The notes under the pieces: generated by a model
Told to the model about the DNA's origin: nothing
The model's input: the letters and a program-made list of their open reading frames with translations, nothing else
The model's database searches: none
Translations under genes and position numbers: made by a program
Shown: in pieces, positions 8,798-17,422 of the stretch
Layout of the letters: each line of letters begins with the position of its first letter
Numbering within the stretch: the stretch's first letter is position 1
Assembly: GCA_947588915.1 (NCBI GenBank)
Contig: CANPZA010000017.1
Location: forward strand, 1 to 19,153
Direction: 5' to 3'
DNA from: an uncultured Clostridia bacterium
GTDB taxonomy: Bacteria; Bacillota_A; Clostridia; TANB77; CAG-508
Length of the DNA stretch: 19,153 nucleotides

Positions 8798-8826
8798 AGT
8801 ATATCATTTCAGTATATCTTTTACAA
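8798..8826 (-). promoter_or_regulatory. Promoter of the cpsB-glmM unit
   Basis: TTGTAA (8821-8826) and TATACT (8798-8803) are separated by 17 bases on the minus strand, about 50 bases upstream of the start at 8747. Confidence 0.65.
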
Positions 8827-8857
8827 TATTTTTAATATAAATAAAAGTGAATTTATT

Positions 8858-9878
8858 TTATAAATTTTTTCTTCTCAATTGACCGACACGCAGCATCAAT
8901 GTCTGATCCTAATTCTCTACGAATCGTTGCTACTATTCCATGATTATTCAAATAGTCTCTAAATCTTATAATATTTTCATTAGAACTTTTAATAAAATTT
9001 CCATTTTCTATTTTATTAATTGGAATCAAATTCACATGGCAAAGCATCCCTTTTAATAACTTTACTAATTCTTGTGCATCTTCTAAATTATCATTATTAT
9101 CTTTGGCTAATGCATATTCAAAAGATATTCTTCTATTTGTTTTTGATATATAATCTTTACATGCTTGTAATAATTCTTCTATTTTATAAACATCATTTAT
9201 TGGCATCATACTGCTTCTTTTTTGATTATTCGTTGCATGTAATGAAATCGAAAGAGTACATTGTATATTTTCTTCAGCTAGCTTATATATTTTAGGAACT
9301 ATTCCACTTGTTGAAATACTGATATGTCTTGCACCTATATTTAATCCTTTTTGATTATTTATTATTCTTATACTATTTACTACATTATCATAATTATCTA
9401 ATGGCTCTCCTATTCCCATAAAAACAACATTTGAAATTTTTTCTTTAGTCTCCTGTTCCACTTTTATAATTTGTTCTACAATTTCTCCAGAGCTTAAATT
9501 CCTTATAAATTTAATACCTGTTGAAGCACAAAATTTACATCCCATTTTACAACCTATTTGTGATGATACACACAATGTATTTCCATGATGATATCTCATT
9601 AAAACTGTTTCTATCGCATTTTTATCTAATACATCAAATAAATATTTTATTGTTCCATCTTTTGATTCTTGCTTTTTTAATATATTAAAATTACATATAG
9701 TATAATTTTCTTTTAGTTTATTTCTCAAATCTAATGAGAGGTTTGTCATTTCATCAAATGATTCTACCTTTTCACAATATAACCATTTAAATATTTGTTC
9801 TGCTCTATATGGTTTTTCACCAAAATTTTTTAATTCATTTTTTAATTCTTCTAAATCATAATCCTTTATATTTTTCAT
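8858..9878 (-). CDS. rlmN: RlmN, 23S rRNA/tRNA adenine C2 methyltransferase, needs +1 shift at 8885
   Basis: This is a radical-SAM enzyme that methylates C2 of adenine 2503 in 23S rRNA and of adenine 37 in some tRNAs. The cluster motif is Cys110, Cys114, Cys117 (CKMGCKFC). Cys103 and Cys331 match the two mechanistic cysteines of E. coli RlmN (Cys118, Cys355). The family-typical end is DIDAACGQLR. Here the zero frame reads AAC(Cys) then CGG TCA and continues as an unrelated tail to a stop at 8853. Skipping the C at 8885 gives AACGQLRRKNL and a stop at 8858, a canonical 339-residue protein. This case is easy to miss because the zero frame does not shorten the protein. The start codon directly abuts the stop of the 62-residue upstream gene, whose end supplies GGAAGAGG, so the two are translationally coupled. 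Confidence 0.93.
8883..8888 (-). other. CGG +1 recoding site in rlmN
   Basis: The minus strand reads TGT C GGT CAA TTG, where C (8885) is extra and lies immediately after the codon of catalytic Cys331. Removing it restores CGQLRR and a nearby stop. Confidence 0.88.
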
Positions 9879-10067
9879 TTAATTTCCTCTTCCTATTTCT
9901 TTTGGAATTATTATTTTTCCATGTGGTCTTTTAGGCATAACTAATTGTTCTAATCTTTGTATCATTTGATAATCTTTTCCATAGACTAAAGAAAAAAGAC
10001 TTTTTCTAATTTTATCATATATAGTTTCTTTTCTTATAATTAAACTTTTTTCTATTAGATTAGACAT
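9879..10067 (-). CDS. Small 62-residue protein coupled to rlmN, unknown
   Basis: I do not recognise this family. The protein is basic and mostly helical at first (SNLIEKSLIIRKETIYDKIR). The middle is LVYGKDYQMIQRLEQL and the tail, MPKRPHGKIIIPKEIG, is rich in Pro and Lys. It has no membrane segment or Cys motif. A very good ribosome binding site (TAGGAG, 7 bases before the ATG at 10067) supports translation. Its stop codon is adjacent to the rlmN ATG and it lies 13 bases after the DUF6320-like gene. Its job may be tied to rlmN expression, but this is inference from position only. Confidence 0.7.
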   Translation of the reverse strand: MSNLIEKSLIIRKETIYDKIRKSLFSLVYGKDYQMIQRLEQLVMPKRPHGKIIIPKEIGRGN

Positions 10068-10080
10068 TATATTCTCCTAA

Positions 10081-10644
10081 CTAAACATGAAATTTCCTTA
10101 TAATTGCCTCTTTAATATCTTTAGTACATAAACTTAAGCAAAGTATAAAATTTATAAGGCAAACACTACTTGCCACAATGCTTAATATTCTATTTTCTAA
10201 AATATGTTCACTCAATAAAATAATAGGCAACATACTAAAAATCACAATTATTAACTGATAAATTGCATATTTAATATACTTTTTATAACTTACAATTGTA
10301 AGTACTAGCATTGTGACATTAGCAATCATAATCATAATTGGTATTGCAATATTTATAGACCAAGCTTTCCATCCTGTTTTATAGTCAATATAAGCCATTA
10401 AAATTGAAATTGTCAACACCTGTATTAACACATGACCCGCAATATTTGTATTTCTTTTAATAGAATAAATAACTGTAATCCATGTATATATTATGCCTGC
10501 ATTTGCTAAAGCTGCCCATGGAATTGTAGGAGTTGTATATTTATTAATAATTACCAAAATAATTGCAAGTAAGATAGATGTATATATTAATATTTTTATA
10601 ATTTTGTCTGTTTTTTTAGCTTTGATTTTTTTAGGATATATCAT
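10081..10644 (-). CDS. DUF6320-like integral membrane protein
   Basis: This 187-residue hydrophobic protein has about six membrane segments, around residues 16-34, 43-60, 66-85, 94-118, 124-145 and 152-172. Short basic ends (IYPKKIKAKKTDK and RKFHV) flank the membrane core. It resembles proteins annotated as DUF6320, which in clostridia often sit next to an alcohol acetyltransferase-like gene, as here. Its ATG at 10644 overlaps the end of the upstream gene by 14 bases, indicating translational coupling, and no strong ribosome binding site is seen. Its single CGG triplet straddles codons (GCG|GGT), so the frame is intact. Function is unknown; partnership with the acetyltransferase-like protein is inferred from context. 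Confidence 0.75.
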   Translation of the reverse strand: MIYPKKIKAKKTDKIIKILIYTSILLAIILVIINKYTTPTIPWAALANAGIIYTWITVIYSIKRNTNIAGHVLIQVLTISILMAYIDYKTGWKAWSINIAIPIMIMIANVTMLVLTIVSYKKYIKYAIYQLIIVIFSMLPIILLSEHILENRILSIVASSVCLINFILCLSLCTKDIKEAIIRKFHV

Positions 10645-11914
10645 CTAAAACACCATTACTTTCTATTTTTATTTTAATTCCTTTTTCTTTTAAGAATTCA
10701 TAAAATCTCTTTTCAATATTATTATTTTGCATAATTGATGTAAATGTAAATACCATTTTATTTTCAAAAGTACAACTAGAACATTTAATTTTTTCTACTT
10801 GTTCAGGTGCAATTAATATTAAGAAATAATCTATATAATCTTGATATTTTCCAATAATACCAATCCTTCCTATGTTAGAGAAAGTTGTTGTTGTATATTT
10901 TCTAATCTCGGTATAACCTAGTCTTACCAATGGTTTTTTTATAAATAATGGTATTGCTTTTATAAATGGGTTATTTCCAATTTTAACATTAGTTGACATG
11001 GTTTTTGTTATTTCTTCTTGTGTTAGTTTTTTATTAAAATCTTTTTTTACAAAATCTAATATTTTTTCAAAAGTATCTAAGTTATCTTTTTTTAGCTCTG
11101 CTTCAACTGTTAAATAAGAAAAGAAATTTGACATTGTTTTTGAGGGAAAGTATTTTTTTAAATTAACTGGTATACATATTTTTACTGGTTTTTTCCCCTT
11201 ATATCTTATATAATTTTCTTGATAAATTGAATATATTAGAACTGCTGTTAAATATTGTGTTATCGTTGCATCTTGTTTTTTAGTTTCTACTTTTAATTGT
11301 TCTAAATCTATTATTTCATGTATTGTACTTACTGCCCCTAACTTCAACTTTTTTCCTTTTAATATATATGCCTTTTTGCCAGATGCATTTGATTTCGCTT
11401 TCTTATCATAGTTTTTTATATAACTATCTTCTGTATTATATTCTATTTTTTTTATAGTTCTTTGTTCTTCACTTAAAATATTAGGATAAGATAATTCTAA
11501 ATAATTATAGACAATTTCTTTAAAAAATATCGTTCCATTGTTTCCATCTGTTAAAGAGTGAAATATATCTATATTAATTTTATTTTCAAAATATGTAACC
11601 TTAAATAAATATCCATTATTATTTCTACTATCTATGTATTTACAAGGATAGTCAGTTTCTTCTTCTATAATTGGACTTTTGGTATTATGTTCTAAATAAT
11701 ACCAGAAAAAGCCTGGTTTCATTCTAACTTTAAATGATTCATATTTTTCTAATGTTATTTCTACTGCTTTTTGTAATATTTCAGGTTTTATCTGTTGTTT
11801 TAAAACAGCGGATAATCTAAATACTGTACTATATTTTTTTCCATTAGAAATTGGAAACAATTTTGCAGTATTATCTAACTTTCTCCAATATAACTTGCTT
11901 TCATTTTCTTTCAT
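10631..11914 (-). CDS. Condensation/alcohol-acetyltransferase-like protein
   Basis: The 427-residue protein resembles the CoA-dependent acyltransferase superfamily (alcohol acetyltransferase, wax-ester synthase, NRPS condensation). The N-terminus LYWRKLDNTAKLFPISN is typical of clostridial members. The active-site motif is seen as FHSLTDG (His119, Asp123, Gly124), the HHxxxDG motif with the first, non-catalytic His replaced by Phe. A second half contains VKICIPVNLKKYFPSKTMSNFFSY and later NIGRIGI, the expected C-terminal subdomain. The likely substrate is an acyl-CoA and a hydroxyl or amine acceptor, unknown here. The start is uncertain. AAAGG lies 14 bases before the ATG at 11914, and a TTG at 11926 is too close to it. 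The 31-bp palindrome ends about 24 bases upstream, between this gene and the hydrolase gene, and could separate or attenuate their transcription. Confidence 0.8.
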   Translation of the reverse strand: MKENESKLYWRKLDNTAKLFPISNGKKYSTVFRLSAVLKQQIKPEILQKAVEITLEKYESFKVRMKPGFFWYYLEHNTKSPIIEEETDYPCKYIDSRNNNGYLFKVTYFENKINIDIFHSLTDGNNGTIFFKEIVYNYLELSYPNILSEEQRTIKKIEYNTEDSYIKNYDKKAKSNASGKKAYILKGKKLKLGAVSTIHEIIDLEQLKVETKKQDATITQYLTAVLIYSIYQENYIRYKGKKPVKICIPVNLKKYFPSKTMSNFFSYLTVEAELKKDNLDTFEKILDFVKKDFNKKLTQEEITKTMSTNVKIGNNPFIKAIPLFIKKPLVRLGYTEIRKYTTTTFSNIGRIGIIGKYQDYIDYFLILIAPEQVEKIKCSSCTFENKMVFTFTSIMQNNNIEKRFYEFLKEKGIKIKIESNGVLDDIS

Positions 11915-11937
11915 TACAATTATCAAGATCCTTTCTG

Positions 11938-12003
11938 AGGTAAGAATGGGACAGGCACCACTTTACCCTTTTGGGTAAAGTGGTGCCTGTCCCATTCTTA
12001 CCT
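11938..12003. repeat. Perfect 31-bp palindrome with 4-base loop
   Basis: Arms 11938-11968 and 11973-12003 are exact inverted copies around a TTTT loop. They carry the motif GGGACAGGCACCACTTTACC. The arms are clearly more GC-rich than the surroundings, and the T-run of a normal terminator is missing. The stop codon of the upstream alpha/beta hydrolase gene (11998-12000) lies inside one arm. The motif family resembles REP-like palindromes mobilised by RAYT (Y1) transposases in Firmicutes; that link is from memory, not proven here. Confidence 0.9.
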
Positions 12004-12886
12004 TACCCCTATCAAACTTAATATTTCTTGGTAACCTTGTTGCACCAAGTTTTCATCATCATTTTTTTCGATTATCCAAATATGTGATGCTCCTTCATAT
12101 TCTTTTATTTGTATGTCTTCTCCGTACTCCTTGCATTTGTGCTTTTTCTTTTAATAATTTCACATCTGGATTTAATATATCATTTGTTCCGATTAAAATT
12201 ACTACATTTTCTAGTTTTGATAAATCTCCATCTATTGGATTTACCAAATAGTTATTATCTAAGTCTTCTTTGCTATATGCTATTCCTGCCAATTTCAAAG
12301 TTTCCTTATTTAAAATTTTGTCTTTATTTTCATATTCTTTTATCTTTGGATTTTCTAATCTTACATCTAACCATGGAGATATTAAAATAGTTTTAGATGG
12401 CATTGATACATTTTCTTTACCAATTTTTTCTTCTAATGCTAATGCTAATCCTCCCCCTGCTGAATCTCCCATTATAACTAAATCTTTTGTACTTACTCTT
12501 TCTATCAATTTGTTATAAAATGGCTCTACCATTTTATAAACATCTTCATAATTATGTTTTGGTCCAAGTGGATAATCTGGCATAATTATAGTTGAAGATG
12601 TGTCATTTGCCAAATTACTTAAGAATTCCCAATGTGATAGAGTTGCTCCTGCCATATATGATCCACCATGAAAATATAATATTACTTTTTCATTTTCTAT
12701 CTTATTTATTGGTTTAATAATAAATATTTTCCTATTCATAAACTCATATTCTTCAATTTTACTTGTTTTACTTATTTCTTTTGGTACTTTACTTTCTATA
12801 TCTCCTAATACATAATAGCTTATTCCTATTAATAGAAATATTAAAAAAATAAATAAGATAGTGATTGATATTTTTATTTTTTTCAT
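11998..12886 (-). CDS. Membrane-anchored alpha/beta hydrolase (HSL-type esterase), needs +1 shift at 12124
   Basis: This esterase or acetyl-hydrolase has an N-terminal membrane anchor or signal (residues 8-27) and an extracellular catalytic domain. It shows the oxyanion motif YFHGGSYMAG (His73-Gly75), the nucleophile in GDSAGG (Ser142) and the probable acid in GTNDIL (Asp236). In the zero frame the protein ends as QGVRRRHTNKRI at residue 263 and lacks a catalytic His. Skipping the C at 12124 gives QGVGEDIQIKEYEGASHIW, placing the missing His at 268, and a stop at 11998 (295 residues). The start at 12886 has AAAGGG upstream. It lies upstream of the acyltransferase-like and DUF6320-like genes, a combination seen in clostridia. 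The last codons lie inside the palindrome, so that element may have altered the 3' end. Confidence 0.85.
12122..12127 (-). other. CGG +1 recoding site in the alpha/beta hydrolase gene
   Basis: The minus strand reads GGA GTA C GGA GAA GAC, where C (12124) is extra. Removing it restores the segment carrying the expected catalytic His268. Confidence 0.85.
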
Positions 12887-12950
12887 TTTTTTCCCTTTAA
12901 CTTTTTTCTTATTTTATCATAATACATCTTATAACTCAAGTTTGTAATCT

Positions 12951-12985
12951 AAAAAAGCAAAATCTATCACCAGACTTTGCTTTTC
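12951..12985 (-). terminator. Terminator of dnaJ
   Basis: On the minus strand AAAAGCAAAGTCT pairs with AGATTTTGCTTTT (one mismatch, 6-base loop) and ends in a T-run (12951-12956). It lies just after the dnaJ stop at 12994. Confidence 0.85.
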
Positions 12986-12993
12986 TTATTACT

Positions 12994-14156
12994 TTATCCA
13001 AAAAATCCTCTTTTTTTAACAGGTGGTTGTTCATTCATGGTTTTAGCAAGTTGAGTTAACAGTTCTCTTTGCTCTTTAGTTAATCTTCTTGGAGTTTGAA
13101 CTATTACAGTAAAGATAAAATCTCCTACACTACTAGAATTTATAGATTTAAATCCCTTGTTTCTAATAGTAAACTTTGTACCTGTCTGTGTACCATCTGG
13201 GATTTTATAATTTTCTTTTGAACCATCTACCATTGGAATTTCTATTTCGGCTCCCAATGTTGCTTGAGTAATAGTAATTGGTATATCACATAAAACCTGA
13301 TTTCCTTTTCTCGTATAAATACTGTGTTTTTTTATCTTTACAGTAATATATAAATCTCCTTTTGCTCCTCCTTTTTCACCTGGTTCTCCTTCTCCTCTTA
13401 ATACTACTGTTTGATTATTATCAATACCTGCTGGTATTTTTACTTTTATTTTAGGTTGTTTTCTTACTTTTCCTTTTCCGTGACAAACCTCACATGGTTC
13501 TTTAATTACTTCTCCTGTTCCATGACAGTTTGTACAAGTTCTTCTTGTTTGCATTTGACCGAAGAATAGTATTTTGAACTTGTGTTACTTGACCGAGTAC
13601 CATTACATACTGTACATTTAGTAACTGATGTACCCGGTTTTGCTCCTGTCCCATGACATGTATCACAAGTATCATTTCTTGTAATAGTAATTTCTTTTTC
13701 TACACCTAAGAAGGCTTGTTCAAAAGTTATTTCAATTCCTAAATTTAAATCAGCACCTTTTCTTGGTCCATTTTGCCTTCTTGAGTTTCTTCCACCGAAT
13801 CCTCCTCCGAAAAATGAAGAAAAGATATCTCCTAAATCTCCAAAATCACTAAATCCATCAAATCCTGAACTAGAATAGGAATAATATCCCCCCTGTCCAC
13901 CAAAAGGTCCTTGACCTCCAAATCCTTGAGGTCCATCTGGTCCAAATTGATCATACATTCTTCTTTTTTGTGGATCTGATAGTGTTTCATAGGCTTCATT
14001 TACTTCTTTAAACTTAGCTTCTGCTTCTTTTTTATTATCTGGATTAGCATCTGGATGATATTTTTTTGCAAGCTTACGATAAGCTTTTTTAAGTTCATCA
14101 TCTGTTGCATTTTTATTTACACCTAATACCTCATAATAATCTTTTTTCCCTGCCAT
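12994..14156 (-). CDS. dnaJ: DnaJ (Hsp40) co-chaperone, needs two +1 shifts at 13595 and 13561
   Basis: DnaJ delivers unfolded clients to DnaK and stimulates its ATPase. The J domain has HPD (34-36). A Gly/Phe-rich region spans about residues 72-122. The zinc-binding region has four CxxCxGxG repeats, then the client-binding beta domains and a short C-terminal tail (KKRGFFG). The zero frame breaks in the second zinc repeat: CTVCNGT is followed by CGG. Skipping the C at 13595 restores Gly188 and [11 protein letters not shown] second in-frame CGG then appears, and skipping its C at 13561 restores [18 protein letters not shown]. With both skips the protein is 386 residues, normal for DnaJ. The start at 14156 has GGGAGG upstream. 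A terminator after dnaK and a TATAAT box suggest separate transcription from dnaK. Confidence 0.95.
13559..13564 (-). other. Second CGG +1 recoding site in dnaJ
   Basis: The minus strand reads ATT CTT C GGT CAA ATG, where C (13561) is extra. It is met in frame only after the first shift has occurred. Removing it restores [11 protein letters not shown]. Confidence 0.88.
13593..13598 (-). other. First CGG +1 recoding site in dnaJ
   Basis: The minus strand reads GGT ACT C GGT CAA GTA, where C (13595) is extra. Removing it completes the second CxxCxGxG zinc motif (CTVCNGTG). Confidence 0.9.
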
Positions 14157-14183
14157 TTGTTCCTCCCATTAAAATGTCTTTTT

Positions 14184-14189
14184 ATTATA
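14184..14189 (-). promoter_or_regulatory. Possible -10 box of a dnaJ promoter
   Basis: A TATAAT lies on the minus strand about 28 bases before the dnaJ start codon, downstream of the dnaK terminator. No good -35 box is present, only a T-run at the right distance, so this is tentative. No CIRCE sequence is visible here. Confidence 0.4.
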
Positions 14190-14206
14190 CTCACTTTTAT
14201 TATCTT

Positions 14207-14241
14207 AAAAAAAGGGATTTAAGGAACGTCCCCTAATCCCT
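14207..14241 (-). terminator. Terminator of dnaK with GGGGACGTTCC motif
   Basis: On the minus strand AGGGATT (14235-14241) pairs with AATCCCT (14213-14219) around a 15-base loop and is followed by seven T (14207-14213). It begins 6 bases after the dnaK stop. The loop carries AGGGGACGTTCCTTA, a motif of the same style as the REP-like palindrome at 11938-12003. Confidence 0.85.
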
Positions 14242-14247
14242 CTTTTA

Positions 14248-16137
<1,890 letters not shown>

Positions 16138-16193
16138 TTAATAATTTAAAATCTATATTACATATACAAGATTTATACTAAATCTGTATAAGT

Positions 16194-16796
16194 TTAATAA
16201 CAATTTTTAATATATTCATTTAATTGGTTTATTATAATTTTATTTCTATTTAGTACTTCTTCTGAAACTATACTTTTAAATTGTTCTTCTGTCATCTCAG
16301 CAAGTTTCCTATTAGAAAATTGCTTGTATCCTATTTCTTTCCCTATCCAATTTGGTTTTTTAAAATTATTAGCATCTTCTTCATTTGGGAATTCAACTTC
16401 TGCTGTTAAGAATCCCTGTAAATAATCATAATATATATCTATTTCAACTTTAAGTTCATTTTGAATTGGAATTATAACTCTTGTTTTATTGATTATATTA
16501 CTTATTCTTTTGAGTGCTAATTTTTCATAAAGTTCTTTTGTTATATTATTTTCAATTTCATATTTATTTGCTATTAATTGATTTTTATCATATTGTATAT
16601 CACCTTTTGTTTTTACTGTGTAAATATATTCTATTATAGTTTTTTTATTTTTTAATTTTGTTTGTATTTTTCTTATTCTTATTACTGTATTTTCATCTTT
16701 GTAAATAAACATTTGCTCTATTTCCTGTATTGTATCGATTTTTATATTTTCTGGTATGTATTTTATATCATATTTTCTTTCAATTTCTTTTTTCAT
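16194..16796 (-). CDS. CYTH-domain protein (triphosphate tunnel enzyme family)
   Basis: This 200-residue protein carries the CYTH signature EIERKYDI (ExExK) at its start, charged strands such as TVIRIRKIQTK, and the later VEIDIYYDYLQGFLTAEVEFPNEEDA. The last gives the acidic residues of the tunnel and is typical of bacterial CYTH proteins. The C-terminus continues WIGKEIGYKQFSNRKLAE. Family members hydrolyse inorganic triphosphate or nucleoside triphosphates, or make cAMP; which applies here cannot be told. I favour the ATG at 16796, because a GGAG overlaps the upstream in-frame ATG at 16814, although its 12-base spacing is long. Its position between grpE and dnaK, in the same direction, is unusual. 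A link to heat shock or polyphosphate metabolism is speculative. Confidence 0.85.
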   Translation of the reverse strand: MKKEIERKYDIKYIPENIKIDTIQEIEQMFIYKDENTVIRIRKIQTKLKNKKTIIEYIYTVKTKGDIQYDKNQLIANKYEIENNITKELYEKLALKRISNIINKTRVIIPIQNELKVEIDIYYDYLQGFLTAEVEFPNEEDANNFKKPNWIGKEIGYKQFSNRKLAEMTEEQFKSIVSEEVLNRNKIIINQLNEYIKNCY

Positions 16797-16882
16797 AATT
16801 TTATTTTTCTCCATTTTTATAAAGATGAATTTTATAAATTAATTGCTATTATTATATATAAAAATACAAATTTTTACTTTAT

Positions 16883-17408
16883 TTAATTTGCAACTACTAC
16901 CATAGAGTGTCTAATTACACGATTTCCTATCTTATATCCTTTTCTATATTCTTGTGCTATCTCTTTTTCTCCAAGATTTTCATCTTGAATACTGCTCACA
17001 GCTTCATGAAGTTCTGGATCAAAAGTTTCTCCGCACTGTTTTTATTTCTTCCACACCTTTAGATAAAAGTACATCTTTAAATTGTTTTAATACGAGTTCT
17101 ATACCCTTTTTATATTCTTCATCTTGAGTCTCTGCTTTTACTGCATTTTCTAAGTTATCTAATATAGGAAGTATAGATTCTACTACATCTGAAAGAATTG
17201 AATTATATAATCCTTCTCTTTCTTTGCTACTTCTTTTTTTGAAATTTTCAAATTCTGCTAGTATTCTTTTATACCTATCATCTAATTCATCATAATCTTG
17301 TTTTGGTACTACTTCTTTTTCTTTATTTTCTTTTTCTTTCTTTTCTTCTTTTTTATCTAATTCCTCTTTATTGTTGTTTTCATTTTTTTTATTTTCTTCT
17401 TTTTCCAT
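16883..17408 (-). CDS. grpE: GrpE nucleotide exchange factor, needs +1 shift at 17033
   Basis: GrpE releases ADP from DnaK. The N-terminal half is a long charged stretch of Lys and Glu, then the coiled-coil dimer helix with YKRILAEFENFKKRSSKER. A four-helix region follows with ESILPILDNLENAV and GVEEIKTV. In the zero frame the protein stops four codons after CGG, losing the whole C-terminal beta domain that contacts DnaK. Skipping the C at 17033 restores GETFDPELHEAVSS (Gly126) and the end YRKGYKIGNRVIRHSMVVVAN, for 174 residues, a normal GrpE length. The start is the ATG at 17408, with GAGGTG upstream. A TTG in the same frame at 17426 overlaps the hrcA stop and is not used. It follows hrcA by 14 bases as in many Firmicutes heat-shock operons. 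Confidence 0.94.
17031..17036 (-). other. CGG +1 recoding site in grpE
   Basis: The minus strand reads ACA GTG C GGA GAA ACT, where C (17033) is extra. The zero frame gives CGG AGA AAC TTT TGA. Removing the C restores the conserved GrpE FDPELHEAV segment. Confidence 0.9.
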
Positions 17409-17422
17409 TTGATACACCTCTT

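Noticed and set aside
6899..12130. Shine-Dalgarno-stimulated slippage like prfB
   Set aside because: A purine-rich AGGAG precedes the site only in glmM and the hydrolase gene. The other five sites lack it, and the codons before the sites are all different.
16815..16882. Short A/T hairpin after grpE as a terminator
   Set aside because: The stem is only about 7 A/T pairs; too weak to claim, so continuity of the hrcA-grpE-CYTH-dnaK transcript is left open.
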